Assembly: GCF_009765755.1 (NCBI RefSeq)
Contig: NZ_LMUV01000002.1
Span: forward strand, 846,493 to 910,492
Direction of reading: 5' to 3'
DNA: 64,000 bases
From: Rhodanobacter sp. L36
Lineage (GTDB): Bacteria; Pseudomonadota; Gammaproteobacteria; Xanthomonadales; Rhodanobacteraceae
This document shows positions 46,493 through 56,229 of this stretch, piece after piece; the first letter of the stretch is position 1, and each line of letters starts with the position of its first letter. A program made the position numbers and the translations under genes. Below the pieces are notes generated by a model, which saw nothing but the letters and a program-made list of their open reading frames with translations, was not told where the DNA came from and did no database searches.

Positions 46493-48217
46493 ATGAACCA
46501 GACGCGCACCTTCCTCTTGTTTGCCTTGATGGCCGTGGCCTACTTCCTGTACCTGGCGTGGGACAAGGATTACGCGCCGGCACCACAACCCGTTGCGACA
46601 ACCAGCAGCGCCAGCGTCTCTTCGGATGGCAGTGTGCCAAGTGCGGTTTCAGCAACCGCTGGTGTTCCGGCGGTGCCGAACACGGGTGGCGTCGCCAGCG
46701 CCACTTCAAACACTCAGCCATCGAAGTTGATCTCGATCAACACCGACGTGTTACATCTGGTGGTAGATACCCGAGGTGGCAGCGTGGTTCACGCGGACTT
46801 GCCCGGATACCCGTCTGCGCCGCTGACTCGCAAGGCGCCCAATCCTCCGGCGACCGTGCTGCTGGACAGCGATGACGATCACTATTTTGTCGCCCAGAGC
46901 GGCCTAGTCAGCAGCAGCGATACAGCACCACAGGATCAGCCCAGCCATCAGGCCATCTTTCAGAGTGCGAACACTTCTTACGCGCTGGCCAACGGTCAGA
47001 ACGAACTGAATGTCGACTTCACCTGGCAGGACGCTGCGGGTATCAAGGTCACCAAGACCTACAGCTTCAAGCGCGGCAGCTATGTCATCAACGTGAGCCA
47101 GCGCATCGACAACAGCGGCAGCAAGACCTGGACCGGCAATGCCTACCAACAACTGCAGCGCATCGCGCCACCCAAGCCTGCCAGCTGGTTCAGTCATTAC
47201 ACCGATCCGGAATCCCGCAGCTTCCAGGGCGCCGCCTGGTACACCGGCGAGAAATTCGAGAAGCTGCAGTTCAAGGATTTCACCGAGAAGAAGGATCGCC
47301 TCGACGCCGATCTCAAAGGCGGTTGGGCCGCCATGTTGCGGCTGTATTTCTTCGCCGCCTGGATTCCGCCCGGCGACCAGACCGTTCATTACGCCACCGA
47401 AACGCTCAACCCCGACAGCGCGCAACCGCACTATCTGATCCGCGCTTTCGGCCCGACGTTGAACGTGGCTGTCGGGCAGAGCGCGACCAGTCAGGCGCGT
47501 CTCTATCTCGGCCCCAACGTGCAAGGCACGCTCGATTCGATCGCGCCGGGTCTGGACCTCACCATCGACTACGGCATGCTCAAGCTCATCGCCGTGCCGA
47601 TGCACTGGGTGTTGTCGCAGTTGCATGCGATCACCCTCAACTGGGGTCTGGCGATCATCCTGCTCGTGTTGCTGATCAAGGGCGTGACGTGGAAGCTGAC
47701 GGCCGTGCAGTACCGCTCCAGCGCCAAGATGCGCAAATTGCAGCCGCGCATCGCGCAGCTCAAGGAGCGTTACGGCGACGACAAGGTCAAGATGCAGCAG
47801 GCGACCATGGAGCTGTACAAGAAGGAGAAGGTCAACCCGATGGGCGGTTGCCTTCCGGTGCTCATCACGATGCCGGTGTTTTACGGCCTGTATTACGTGC
47901 TGACCTACAGCCTTGAGTTGCGGCACGCGCCGTTCCTGTGGATTCCGGATCTGAGCGCGCCCGATCCGCTCTACATCCTGCCGATCATCTATGCGTTGGT
48001 GATGCTCGGCACGCAGTGGCTCAACCCTGCAGCTGCCGGCATGGATCCGGCGCAGGCGCGCATGATGAAAATCATGCCGCTGCTTTTCACCGTGATGTTT
48101 GCGTTCTTCCCCGCGGGCCTGTGTCTCTATTACGCCGTCAACGGTCTGGTCGGCCTGGGCCAGCAATGGTGGGTCACGCATCACATCGAACGCGAGGCAG
48201 CGCCGAAAGCTGCCTGA
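46493..48217 (+). CDS. yidC: Membrane protein insertase YidC
   Basis: 574 residues. First membrane helix (FLLFALMAVAYFLYLAW), a large periplasmic domain of about 300 residues, then the conserved insertase core with five helices, e.g. WGLAIILLVLLIKGVTWKLTAVQYRSSAKMRKLQPRI and PMGGCLPVLITMPVFYGLYYVLTYSLELRHAPFLWIPDLSAPDP. Inserts and folds inner-membrane proteins with or without SecYEG. 129 bp after rnpA, same direction. Confidence 0.97.
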   Translation: MNQTRTFLLFALMAVAYFLYLAWDKDYAPAPQPVATTSSASVSSDGSVPSAVSATAGVPAVPNTGGVASATSNTQPSKLISINTDVLHLVVDTRGGSVVHADLPGYPSAPLTRKAPNPPATVLLDSDDDHYFVAQSGLVSSSDTAPQDQPSHQAIFQSANTSYALANGQNELNVDFTWQDAAGIKVTKTYSFKRGSYVINVSQRIDNSGSKTWTGNAYQQLQRIAPPKPASWFSHYTDPESRSFQGAAWYTGEKFEKLQFKDFTEKKDRLDADLKGGWAAMLRLYFFAAWIPPGDQTVHYATETLNPDSAQPHYLIRAFGPTLNVAVGQSATSQARLYLGPNVQGTLDSIAPGLDLTIDYGMLKLIAVPMHWVLSQLHAITLNWGLAIILLVLLIKGVTWKLTAVQYRSSAKMRKLQPRIAQLKERYGDDKVKMQQATMELYKKEKVNPMGGCLPVLITMPVFYGLYYVLTYSLELRHAPFLWIPDLSAPDPLYILPIIYALVMLGTQWLNPAAAGMDPAQARMMKIMPLLFTVMFAFFPAGLCLYYAVNGLVGLGQQWWVTHHIEREAAPKAA

Positions 48218-48239
48218 TCGAGCATCATCACGCCGCCAC

Positions 48240-48279
48240 ATCAGCCGCGATCGGTTAACCGTCGCGGCTGATTCGTTTT
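48240..48279 (+). terminator. Hairpin between yidC and mnmE
   Basis: ATCAGCCGCGA (48240-48250) and TCGCGGCTGAT (48262-48272) pair perfectly; the 11-base loop is itself a TCGGTTAACCG dyad. It is followed by TCGTTTTA, a short T-tract, 11 bp before the mnmE start, so it may act as a terminator or attenuator. Confidence 0.6.
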
Positions 48280-48290
48280 AGAGTCGCTTC

Positions 48291-49643
48291 ATGACCGATG
48301 ACGATTACACGACCGACACCATCGCCGCGATTGCCAGCGCACCCGGCGCGGCGGGCATAGGTGTGGTACGCGTTTCCGGCCCCGACGTGCCGCGCATCGC
48401 GAGCGCGCTTCTGGGCAAGCCGCCGAAAATCCGCCACGCACACTTCGCTGCATTTCGTGGTGCAAACAGCGAGCTCATCGATCGCGGACTGCTGTTGCAC
48501 TTTCCATCGCCTGCCTCCTACACCGGCGAACACGTCCTCGAACTGCAGGGTCATGGCAGCGCGATGCTGCTCGACGCGTTACTGCAACGTGTCTGCGAGC
48601 TCGGTGCGCGTCTGGCGCGGCCGGGTGAATTCACCGAGCGCGCATTCCTCAATGGCAAGGTCGATCTTGCGCAAGCCGAAGCGGTCGCCGATCTCATCGC
48701 TGCGCGTTCGCAAGCCGGCGCGCGCGCAGCGCTTCAGTCGATGGAAGGCGTGTTTTCTCGCAAGGTCGAAGGTTTGCTGCAGTCGTTGATCGCCTTGCGT
48801 GTACACATCGAGGCGGCGATCGATTTTCCCGAGGAAGAGATCGATTTCCTTGCCGACCCGAAGCTCGCGCAACAACTCGCATCGGTACGCTCGGACCTTG
48901 CCGCTCTGCTGCACGAAGCGCAGCGCGGCGTTCGCCTCAATGACGGTTTGCGCGTGGCGATCATCGGTCGACCGAACGTCGGCAAATCCAGCCTGCTCAA
49001 CGCACTGGCCGGCAGCGATCGCGCCATCGTCAATGCGGCTGCCGGGACCACGCGCGACGTCCTGCGCGAAAATCTCGTGCTCGATGGAGTGTCGTTGGAG
49101 TTGGCGGATACCGCCGGCCTTCGCGATACCGACGACGATGTCGAACGCGAAGGCGTGCGTCGGGCACACGTGGAGTTGCATCGCGCCGACGTCGCGTTGC
49201 TCGTCACGGACACGCTGCATGCACGCGCCGATCAAATACTTTTCTACGGACTGGATCATCCTGTCGAACGACTGGTGCTGATCAACAAGATCGATCTGGA
49301 TGGCGACGCTGCGCATGGCGAACAACGTGACGGTTGCCGATGGCTGTGGGCATCCGCAAAGACAGGTGCTGGCCTCGATGCGCTGCGCGAGGAACTCCGA
49401 CGCCTGGCGGGCGCAGGCAGCGGCGAAGGTGCGTTCAGCGCGCGTCGTCGACATGTCTTCGCATTACAACGCGTCGAGCAGCATCTCAACGCCGCAGCAC
49501 ACGCGCTCGATACACTGTATGCAGGCGAGCTGGCCGCTGAAGAACTGCGCCATGCGCAGCAAACCCTGGGCGAAATCACTGGCGCCTACAGCAGTGATGA
49601 TTTGTTGGGCGCCATCTTCGGATCGTTCTGCATCGGCAAATAG
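48291..49643 (+). CDS. mnmE: tRNA modification GTPase MnmE (TrmE)
   Basis: 450 residues. N-terminal formyl-tetrahydrofolate-binding domain (IASAPGAAGIGVVRVSGPD, PGEFTERAFLNGKVDLAQAEAVADLI), central helical domain, inserted GTPase domain (P-loop GRPNVGKSSLLNAL, DTAGLRDT, NKID) and the invariant C-terminus FCIGK, whose cysteine is conserved. With MnmG it makes the 5-carboxymethylaminomethyl modification at U34 of certain tRNAs. mnmG is not within the window. Confidence 0.97.
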   Translation: MTDDDYTTDTIAAIASAPGAAGIGVVRVSGPDVPRIASALLGKPPKIRHAHFAAFRGANSELIDRGLLLHFPSPASYTGEHVLELQGHGSAMLLDALLQRVCELGARLARPGEFTERAFLNGKVDLAQAEAVADLIAARSQAGARAALQSMEGVFSRKVEGLLQSLIALRVHIEAAIDFPEEEIDFLADPKLAQQLASVRSDLAALLHEAQRGVRLNDGLRVAIIGRPNVGKSSLLNALAGSDRAIVNAAAGTTRDVLRENLVLDGVSLELADTAGLRDTDDDVEREGVRRAHVELHRADVALLVTDTLHARADQILFYGLDHPVERLVLINKIDLDGDAAHGEQRDGCRWLWASAKTGAGLDALREELRRLAGAGSGEGAFSARRRHVFALQRVEQHLNAAAHALDTLYAGELAAEELRHAQQTLGEITGAYSSDDLLGAIFGSFCIGK

Positions 49644-49773
49644 TCGCGAGCTGCACAATTCAACCGTGCTCCGCGAGTCACGGTTCGATCGACATCGCTA
49701 TAACGGTGCGCTTGCTTGAAACCGCAGTGAGTGCCCCGACCTCTTTAAGATCCACAACGTCGAGGAAATCGCG

Positions 49774-50475
49774 ATGATCCAGCTGCATTACTGGCCCACG
49801 CCGAACGGGCACAAGATCACGCTGTTCCTCGAGGAGTCGGGTATTCCTTACCAGGTCATCCCGGTGAACATCGGCAAAGGCGATCAGTTCAAGCCTGAGT
49901 TCCTGAAGATCTCACCTAACAACCGGATGCCGGCCATCGTCGACACCGACCCGCTGGATGGCGGCGAACCGCTGGGCATTTTCGAATCAGGTGCGATCCT
50001 GCAATACCTCGCGGAGAAAACCGGCAAGTTTCTGCCGGCCACGTTGCGGGATCGGTTCGTAGTGCTCGAATGGCTGTTCTGGCAAGTGGGCGGGCTCGGT
50101 CCGATGGCCGGACAGAATCATCATTTCGGTCGCTACGCGCCGGACAAGATTTCCTATGCGATCGATCGCTACGTCAATGAAACACGCCGCCTGTATGGCG
50201 TGCTCGATCATCGCCTCGAAGGTCGCCACTTTATCGCCGGGGACGACTACACCATTGCCGACATGGCGGCCTATCCGTGGATCGTGCCGCACCAGGCGCA
50301 GGGCATGGAGCTCGAACAATTTTCGAATCTGAAGCGCTGGTTCGATCACATCCATGGCCGCGAAGCGACTCGGCGCGCCTATGCCGTGGGCGACTCGATC
50401 AAGGATCAGGTCGACATCACCAAGGACGAAGAAGCGCGCAAGCTGCTGTTTGGACAAGGCGCGCCGAAGCACTGA
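49774..50475 (+). CDS. Glutathione S-transferase / disulfide-bond oxidoreductase, YfcG-YghU type
   Basis: 233 residues. N-terminal thioredoxin-like domain MIQLHYWPTPNGHKITLFLEESGIPYQVIPVNIGKGDQF followed by ISPNNRMPAIVD and the ESGAILQYLAEKTG glutathione-binding loop; C-terminal helical domain with IADMAAYPWIVPH. The TPNGHK start and the Asn/Thr instead of catalytic Ser/Tyr are typical of nu-class YfcG-like enzymes, which reduce disulfides using two bound glutathiones. Has its own terminator. Confidence 0.92.
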   Translation: MIQLHYWPTPNGHKITLFLEESGIPYQVIPVNIGKGDQFKPEFLKISPNNRMPAIVDTDPLDGGEPLGIFESGAILQYLAEKTGKFLPATLRDRFVVLEWLFWQVGGLGPMAGQNHHFGRYAPDKISYAIDRYVNETRRLYGVLDHRLEGRHFIAGDDYTIADMAAYPWIVPHQAQGMELEQFSNLKRWFDHIHGREATRRAYAVGDSIKDQVDITKDEEARKLLFGQGAPKH

Positions 50476-50494
50476 TTTCAGCATCCTTCCGATA

Positions 50495-50525
50495 ACAAAA
50501 AAGCCCGCCGAGAGGCGGGCTTTCT
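50495..50525. terminator. Terminator after the YfcG-like gene, probably bidirectional
   Basis: AAAAAAGCCCGCC and GGCGGGCTTTCT arms around GAGA, 20 bp after the GST stop and 20 bp before the stop of the convergent gene at 50545. As on one side, Ts on the other. Confidence 0.88.
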
Positions 50526-50544
50526 ATTCCAAACGTCTATCACA

Positions 50545-51165
50545 TCAACCGCGGCTGACGCCCGAGTCACCATGCTCAAGTGGAGGCGCCGACCCGGCAA
50601 CCGCCATCAGCGACTGTGCGTAGCTGTCCTCGATGCTCACGGTGGAAACCTCGTCCCAGCCGAAGAATGATGCCTCGCGCATCCATTCCGCGTCGGGGCT
50701 CAGTTCCTGCATGTAGAAACCGTCGTCGTCGGTGCTGACAAGCCGGCCGATGTAGCAGACCTCGGCTTCGTCTTCGCTATCGACATGTACGCCGATCACT
50801 GGCGCCTGCGCGCCGGCCGCTTTGACCACTTCGCGGATGTTGTCGAGCGGAAATCCCTGCGGCGGACGCGGCAGCAGATGCTTCAGTGCGAGTGCCTTCT
50901 CGAAGAAGACATGATGCTTGTCCGGCGCTTCGAGTTCCGACACATCGCGATGGCGCATCACATACATGCCGTCATAGGTGATGCCGTCGCCAACCACCCA
51001 TATCAGGAAGAACTCCTGACCGACACCGCCCACGTAACCGCAGAAACTGCCGTGTTCGAGTTCTTCGCGCCACAGCCGCACCAGCGTCCGGTTCTGCTGC
51101 GCTTCGCGCAACTGGGCGCGCTGGCCGGTGGTTTTCAATTCGATGATGTTGCTCACGACGGGCAT
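50545..51165 (-). CDS. Conserved protein of unknown function next to hslU
   Basis: 206 residues, soluble. Starts MPVVSNIIELKTTGQRAQLREAQQ and contains an acidic central part (GVHVDSEDEAEVCYIGRLVSTDDDGFYMQELSPDAEW) of mainly beta-strand character. No enzymatic motif or membrane segment. Resembles small conserved xanthomonad proteins without an assigned domain. It starts 18 bp after the hslU stop in the same direction and may be read with hslVU. Confidence 0.75.
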   Translation of the reverse strand: MPVVSNIIELKTTGQRAQLREAQQNRTLVRLWREELEHGSFCGYVGGVGQEFFLIWVVGDGITYDGMYVMRHRDVSELEAPDKHHVFFEKALALKHLLPRPPQGFPLDNIREVVKAAGAQAPVIGVHVDSEDEAEVCYIGRLVSTDDDGFYMQELSPDAEWMREASFFGWDEVSTVSIEDSYAQSLMAVAGSAPPLEHGDSGVSRG

Positions 51166-51183
51166 TTTAACAGACCAGGTTGT

Positions 51184-52521
51184 TTACAGGATGTAGCGGC
51201 TGAGATCTTCGTTTTGCACCAGGCTGCCCAGGCTGTTGTCCACGTGTTCGGCGTCGATACGATAGGTTTCGCCGGACTTGTCCGCAGCCTCGTACGAAAT
51301 TTTTTCGAGAAGGCGTTCCATCACGGTGTGCAGTCGCCGTGCACCGATGTTTTCGGTGCGCTCGTTGACCTGAAACGCAACCTCGGCGAGACGGTCGATG
51401 CCGCTATCGGTGAATTCCAGGCCGACGCCTTCGGTGCCCAATAACGCCACGTACTGCTTGGTCAGTGCGTTGTGCGGTTCGCGCAGGATGCGCTTGAAAT
51501 CATCGACGCTGAGCGCATTCAATTCCACGCGAATCGGCAAGCGGCCTTGCAGCTCCGGAATCAGGTCCGAAGGCTTCGCCAGCGAGAACGCGCCCGATGC
51601 GATGAACAGCATGTGGTCGGTCTTGATCGGGCCGTACTTGGTCGACACGGTGGAGCCCTCGACCAGTGGCAGCAGATCGCGTTGCACGCCTTCGCGGCTG
51701 ACACCCGCATGGCCGTGGTCGCCCCGTTGCGCGACCTTGTCGATTTCGTCGATGAACACGATGCCGTTCTGCTCGGCCGCTTCCATCGCCTGCGTGCGGA
51801 TCTCTTCGTCATTGAGCAGCTTGCCGGCTTCTTCATCGATCAACAACGGACGCGCGACCTTGATCGCGAGCTTGCGCTGCTGCGTCTTCGCGCCGCCGAT
51901 GTTCTGGAACATCTGGCGCAGCTGCGCACCCATCTCCTCCATGCCCGGCGGCGACATGATTTCCACACCCACGTTCATGGCGAAATCCAGTTCGATCTCG
52001 CGCTCGTCCAGTGCGCCTTCGCGCAGCTGCTTGCGGAGTTTTTGTCGCGTATCGTTTTCGAGCGCGGGCGCCGGCGCGTCGTGGCTCCAGTCGGTCGGTG
52101 TCTGACGACGCGGCAACAGCGCGTCGAGGATGCGATCTTCCGCGCGATCTTCCGCCTGTGTGCGCACGCGCTTCACCGCCTGCTCGCGCGTCAGCTTGTA
52201 CGCGACATCGGCCAGGTCGCGGATGATCGATTCGACATCCTTGCCGACATAACCGACCTCGGTGAACTTGGTTGCCTCGACTTTCACGAACGGCGCGTTC
52301 GCCAGCGTCGCCAGGCGGCGGGCGATCTCGGTCTTGCCGACGCCCGTCGGCCCGATCATCAGGATGTTTTTCGGCGTGACTTCATTGCGCATGCCAGGTT
52401 CCAGCTGCATGCGCCGCCAGCGGCTGCGCAGCGCTACTGCCACAGCGCGTTTGGCGTCCTGCTGGCCGATGATGTAGCGGTCGAGTTCGTTGACGATTTC
52501 GCGCGGAGTGAGTTCGGACAT
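51184..52521 (-). CDS. hslU: ATP-dependent protease ATPase subunit HslU
   Basis: 445 residues from ATG 52521 ([32 protein letters not shown]); the open frame before it is a shadow. AAA+ unfoldase with Walker [16 protein letters not shown], the pore motif [14 protein letters not shown], the I-domain, Walker [13 protein letters not shown] and the C-terminal tail that docks into HslV. Length is the family norm. Follows hslV on the same strand. Confidence 0.98.
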   Translation of the reverse strand: MSELTPREIVNELDRYIIGQQDAKRAVAVALRSRWRRMQLEPGMRNEVTPKNILMIGPTGVGKTEIARRLATLANAPFVKVEATKFTEVGYVGKDVESIIRDLADVAYKLTREQAVKRVRTQAEDRAEDRILDALLPRRQTPTDWSHDAPAPALENDTRQKLRKQLREGALDEREIELDFAMNVGVEIMSPPGMEEMGAQLRQMFQNIGGAKTQQRKLAIKVARPLLIDEEAGKLLNDEEIRTQAMEAAEQNGIVFIDEIDKVAQRGDHGHAGVSREGVQRDLLPLVEGSTVSTKYGPIKTDHMLFIASGAFSLAKPSDLIPELQGRLPIRVELNALSVDDFKRILREPHNALTKQYVALLGTEGVGLEFTDSGIDRLAEVAFQVNERTENIGARRLHTVMERLLEKISYEAADKSGETYRIDAEHVDNSLGSLVQNEDLSRYIL

Positions 52522-52635
52522 GGCGGGACCAGGGATAAGGGGCGAGTAGCGAGGACGCGACGTTGTGCTTCGAGTATCAAGTGATTGGGGGCGGAAAAGC
52601 GCCGGACTTGCGCCCGCGTTACTCACCCTTCGTCT

Positions 52636-53172
52636 CTAGAGCTCTTCCACGCTGACGTTGTGATTCGTGTAGATGCAGATGTCGCCAGCGATCTTCAGCG
52701 CCTTCTCGACGATGGTTCGTGCATCGAGATCGGTGTTCTCGAGCAATGCCATCGCGGCGGACTGCGCGAACGGGCCGCCGGAACCAATGGCGATCAATCC
52801 GTGTTCCGGTTCCACCACGTCGCCGTTGCCGGAGATCAGTAGCGATGCGTCCTTGTCGGCTACCGCGAGCATCGCTTCGAGTCGGCCGAACCGGCGATCG
52901 GTGCGCCATTCCTTGGCCATCTCCACCGCGGCGCGGGTGAGGTTGTTGTTGTGCTTTTCGAGTTTCTGTTCGAACAGCTCGAACAGCGTGAATGCGTCGG
53001 CGGTGGCGCCGGCAAAACCTGCCACCACTTCGCCGGTCTTGCCGAGACGCCGCACCTTGCGCGCGTTGCCCTTCATCACCGTGTTGCCCAGCGTGACCTG
53101 GCCGTCGCTGCCGATCACGACGCGGCCCTCGCGGCGGACACAGACGATGGTGGTGGCGTGAAACGATTCCAT
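52636..53172 (-). CDS. hslV: ATP-dependent protease subunit HslV
   Basis: 178 residues from ATG 53172. Proteasome-type threonine protease with the active threonine in [38 protein letters not shown], in other species exposed by removal of a short leader; here MESFHA precedes the ATT sequence. Self-compartmentalised dodecamer with HslU degrading misfolded or regulatory proteins. Conserved [14 protein letters not shown] and [15 protein letters not shown]. Confidence 0.97.
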   Translation of the reverse strand: MESFHATTIVCVRREGRVVIGSDGQVTLGNTVMKGNARKVRRLGKTGEVVAGFAGATADAFTLFELFEQKLEKHNNNLTRAAVEMAKEWRTDRRFGRLEAMLAVADKDASLLISGNGDVVEPEHGLIAIGSGGPFAQSAAMALLENTDLDARTIVEKALKIAGDICIYTNHNVSVEEL

Positions 53173-53353
53173 GAGCGCTCCGCAATGACTGGGCTTGAGC
53201 GTGTGAGATGGGGTCACGGCGGATTGGCTTCAATGTACGAGCTGTTTACTCCTTCCCCTGACTGCAGGACGCGGCCGGGAAGGTTGCCTGGGCTGGTCGA
53301 ATTCCCAGATCAGGAACTGACCCTCCCTGCAGGCAGCGGAAGGAGAATGCTTT

Positions 53354-54259
53354 TTACGGCTTGCGGCGCGCGCGCGGATGCGCCGCGTCGTACACCTTTG
53401 CCAAGTGCTGGAAATCGAGGTGCGTGTAGATCTGCGTGGTGGCGATGTCGGCGTGACCGAGCAGCTCCTGCACGGCGCGCAGGTCGCCGGAAGATTCCAG
53501 CATGTGGCTGGCGAATGTGTGGCGCAGCAGATGGGGATGGATGTGCTTGGCAAGACCCTGCTGCAAGGCCAGCGTTTTCATGCGCAATTGCACGGTGCGC
53601 GGATTGATCGGCGCGCCACCGCGGCCGCGAAAAATCGCGCTGTCCGCCTGCATGCCTTCTTCCGCACCGAGTGCGCGCAGTGCGGTGATGGCATGTCGGC
53701 CGACCGGCACGACGCGCGTCTTGCTGCCCTTGCCGAGCACGCGCACTTCGCCGCCATCGATATCCACATCGATCCAGCGCAGCCCCACCAGTTCGGACAA
53801 GCGCAATCCACTTGAATAGAAAAGTTCAAGCATTGCGCGGTCGCGCACCGCCAGCTTGCCGCCGCTATCGGCTTCGACCAGTGCGCTGGCTTCGTCCACG
53901 TCCAGCACTTGCGGCAATTTGCGACGCACCTTCGGTCCGCGCACGCCGAGCATCGGATCGCCCGCCATCGTGCCTTCGCGATTCAACTGACGGAACAGGC
54001 TCCGGCAGGAAGAAAGCAATCGTTGCAGGCTTTTTGGCGCGAGGCCTGCGCGATGTTCGGCCGCGACAAACGCGCGCATCGCATTCGAATCAAGCGCGTC
54101 GAACGATGCGAAGTTCCGTGCCTGCATATGACGCAACAACTTGGCCAGGTCGCGCCGATAAGCCGACACTGTATGCATGGAAGCCTGTCGCTCGCCGGCA
54201 AGCCGTTCGAGCCATTGTTCGACCTGTTGCTCAGGCGTCAATGCGCGCTCACGCCACAT
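53354..54259 (-). CDS. xerC: Tyrosine recombinase XerC
   Basis: 301 residues from ATG 54259. Resolves chromosome dimers at dif together with XerD. Catalytic residues: Arg153 (SSGLRLSEL), Lys177 (VLGKGSKTR), His243 and Arg246 (HPHLLRHTFA), His269 (LLGHADI) and Tyr278 (TQIYTHLD). N-terminal SAM-like core-binding domain is complete. Its start lies within the last 11 bp of the DUF484 gene, so the two are coupled, as in most gammaproteobacteria. Confidence 0.97.
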   Translation of the reverse strand: MWRERALTPEQQVEQWLERLAGERQASMHTVSAYRRDLAKLLRHMQARNFASFDALDSNAMRAFVAAEHRAGLAPKSLQRLLSSCRSLFRQLNREGTMAGDPMLGVRGPKVRRKLPQVLDVDEASALVEADSGGKLAVRDRAMLELFYSSGLRLSELVGLRWIDVDIDGGEVRVLGKGSKTRVVPVGRHAITALRALGAEEGMQADSAIFRGRGGAPINPRTVQLRMKTLALQQGLAKHIHPHLLRHTFASHMLESSGDLRAVQELLGHADIATTQIYTHLDFQHLAKVYDAAHPRARRKP

Positions 54260-54929
54260 CCCGCGCACGCGCCAGCGCAGCGGTGATGGTGGCGGAAATC
54301 ATTTTGAGGAAGAGCGTGCCCATGCCCGGCTGGAAACGATCCGGGTCGCTGCTGCCGATCGCCAGGATGCCGGAATCGCCCAATCGCATCATCGCGACCG
54401 ACTGGATCGGCGTATCGACATGGCCAAACAAACGCTGAAGTTTTTCAGCCGAAAGACGCCCGGAGACCGGTTCGTTCTGATGCAGGAAATCGGCGAATTC
54501 CGGCAGTGCTTCGGGGCTAGGCAATTGCAGCAGCCAGTCCGCGCGCGGCAGTGTTTCGCTGCCGAACAACACGAGTCGCACCTGCTCGGTATGGAAGTCG
54601 GCGCTCAACTTGGCCACCACGCTGCGCGCGGTGACTTCCATCGTGTTCGCACGCAACAGCGCGACGGTAAGCGCATGCACGCGCTCCATCAGCTTCTCGT
54701 TGTCGGCAGCGATGCTGATCAATTCGGCGAGCTTGCGTTCCAGCTCGGCATTCTTGTCGCGCAGGCTCTGCAACTGGTACACCGCGAGCGACGACACCGG
54801 GCCCTGTTCTCGCGGCATGGTCAGGTTGGCCGCGAGTTCGGGATATTCGCTGAGGAACTCCGGATGGCGCTTCAGATAGGCCGCGACCACGCGGGCCTGG
54901 GTGGCGTCATCGAGCAGGGTTGCGGTCAT
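54249..54929 (-). CDS. DUF484-family protein (GAF-like)
   Basis: 226 residues. N-terminal VAAYLKRHPEFLSEYPELAANLTMPREQGPVSSLAVYQ then a coiled-coil (QLQSLRDKNAELERKLAELISIAADNEKLME) and a GAF-like C-terminal domain with AVLRL... SILAIGSSDPDRFQPGMGTLFLKMI. Function unknown; almost always found between dapF and xerC in gammaproteobacteria, which is the case here. Probably cytoplasmic. Confidence 0.92.
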   Translation of the reverse strand: MTATLLDDATQARVVAAYLKRHPEFLSEYPELAANLTMPREQGPVSSLAVYQLQSLRDKNAELERKLAELISIAADNEKLMERVHALTVALLRANTMEVTARSVVAKLSADFHTEQVRLVLFGSETLPRADWLLQLPSPEALPEFADFLHQNEPVSGRLSAEKLQRLFGHVDTPIQSVAMMRLGDSGILAIGSSDPDRFQPGMGTLFLKMISATITAALARARDVA

Positions 54930-54998
54930 GCGGATGGTTCCTCGAACCGGTAAGGGCAGCAGAGTATCGACGGAGTGTGCGATGGACGTGGGCGCGCT

Positions 54999-55886
54999 TC
55001 AACCTGCGGTTTCATCCGATGACGCGGGAACCGGCCACGTGCCCTCGAATGCGAAGGCGGCCGGTCCGGTCATCCACAGCGTGTGGCCGGGGCCGGCCCA
55101 GTCGATCCGCAACGTGCCGCCGGGCAATTGCACATGCACGCGATTGTCCACGTCTCCGCGTCGATGCAATACCGCCATCGCCGCGCAGGCGCCGGTGCCG
55201 CAGGCCTGTGTCCAGCCTGCGCCGCGTTCGTGCACGCGCAGTTGCAGATGCGCACGATCCCGTTGCCGCACGAAACCGATATTGGCGCCATGCGCGAAAT
55301 GCTCGTGCGTTGACATCGCGGGGCCGAAGACGGCGAGCGACGGATCGGCCAGGTCATCGATCAGCACCACGGCATGCGGATTGCCCATCGACACGACGCC
55401 CGCTTCCGGCGCCGATCCCGCCAGCGGGCCCGGTGGACTTCCCGGCGTCATGGTGAAGATGTACCGATCCGCCGCCGGCACGAACGCCATGCCGGATGCG
55501 ACAGGTTCAAAATCGGGTTCGCCCATGTCCACCGTCACTTCGTTCGCGCTCAGCAAGCGCACCGTGACAGGACCGGACGGACTTTCCAGCCGCACGTCTT
55601 CGCCGATGGCGAGCGCGCCGGCGCGATGAAGCCACGCAGCCACGCAGCGCACGCCATTGCCGCATTGGCCTGAGGGCGAACCATCCGCGTTCCAGATGCC
55701 GTAATAAAAAGCGCAGGAGCGATCACGCGCGGGTTCGACGCTCAGCAACTGATCGAAGCCCACGCCGGTGTGCCGGTCGGCGAGTGCGCGGATCTGCGTT
55801 TCATCCAGCGCGAACGCGTCGTTACGGCAATCGAGCACGACGAAGTCATTGCCGATGCCGTGCATCTTGGAAAAGGTCAGACGCAT
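54999..55886 (-). CDS. dapF: Diaminopimelate epimerase
   Basis: 295 residues from ATG 55886. Converts LL- to meso-diaminopimelate for lysine and peptidoglycan. MRLTFSKMHGIGNDFVVLDC start, first catalytic cysteine in SGQCGNGVRC and second in QACGTGACAAM, plus GNPHAVV. Slightly longer than the usual 275 because of a linker near residue 150. 13 bp after the lptM stop, so the two form an operon. Confidence 0.97.
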   Translation of the reverse strand: MRLTFSKMHGIGNDFVVLDCRNDAFALDETQIRALADRHTGVGFDQLLSVEPARDRSCAFYYGIWNADGSPSGQCGNGVRCVAAWLHRAGALAIGEDVRLESPSGPVTVRLLSANEVTVDMGEPDFEPVASGMAFVPAADRYIFTMTPGSPPGPLAGSAPEAGVVSMGNPHAVVLIDDLADPSLAVFGPAMSTHEHFAHGANIGFVRQRDRAHLQLRVHERGAGWTQACGTGACAAMAVLHRRGDVDNRVHVQLPGGTLRIDWAGPGHTLWMTGPAAFAFEGTWPVPASSDETAG

Positions 55887-55899
55887 CACGGCGTGATCG

Positions 55900-56115
55900 T
55901 CAGTACTGCTGACCATCCGGAATATTGGTCTGCGTCGGTGTCGTCGGCGCGGTCGTGGGAGATACCGGTTCAGCGGGCCGCGCCACGGATGCAGCCGCAG
56001 CAGGCTTGGCCGAAACGGGTCTGGCTGGCGGCATGGTCAGCGGACCTTTCTGGCCGCAGCCGGCGAGCGTCGCGGCAACGAGACAAAGTGACAGCAACAG
56101 ATTCGATCGGCGCAT
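55900..56115 (-). CDS. lptM: Lipoprotein LptM (YifL-like), LPS-assembly maturation factor
   Basis: 71 residues from ATG 56115. Lipobox LAGCGQKGPL: the LAGC cleavage site followed by QKGPL is the hallmark of the YifL/LptM family. After it comes a proline/threonine/alanine tail. In E. coli LptM helps the LptD/LptE translocon form its native disulfides. Placement directly before dapF is conserved. Expected in the outer membrane inner leaflet. Confidence 0.9.
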   Translation of the reverse strand: MRRSNLLLSLCLVAATLAGCGQKGPLTMPPARPVSAKPAAAASVARPAEPVSPTTAPTTPTQTNIPDGQQY

Positions 56116-56229
56116 GGCGGGTTCCATAGTGACGACTGAGTATAGCGACGGCGAGGTTGTGGTCGCAGCGCCGTGACGCGGGACCGTTATGATGCGTGGA
56201 CGATCGCGCATCGACGGCGACGAGGACGG

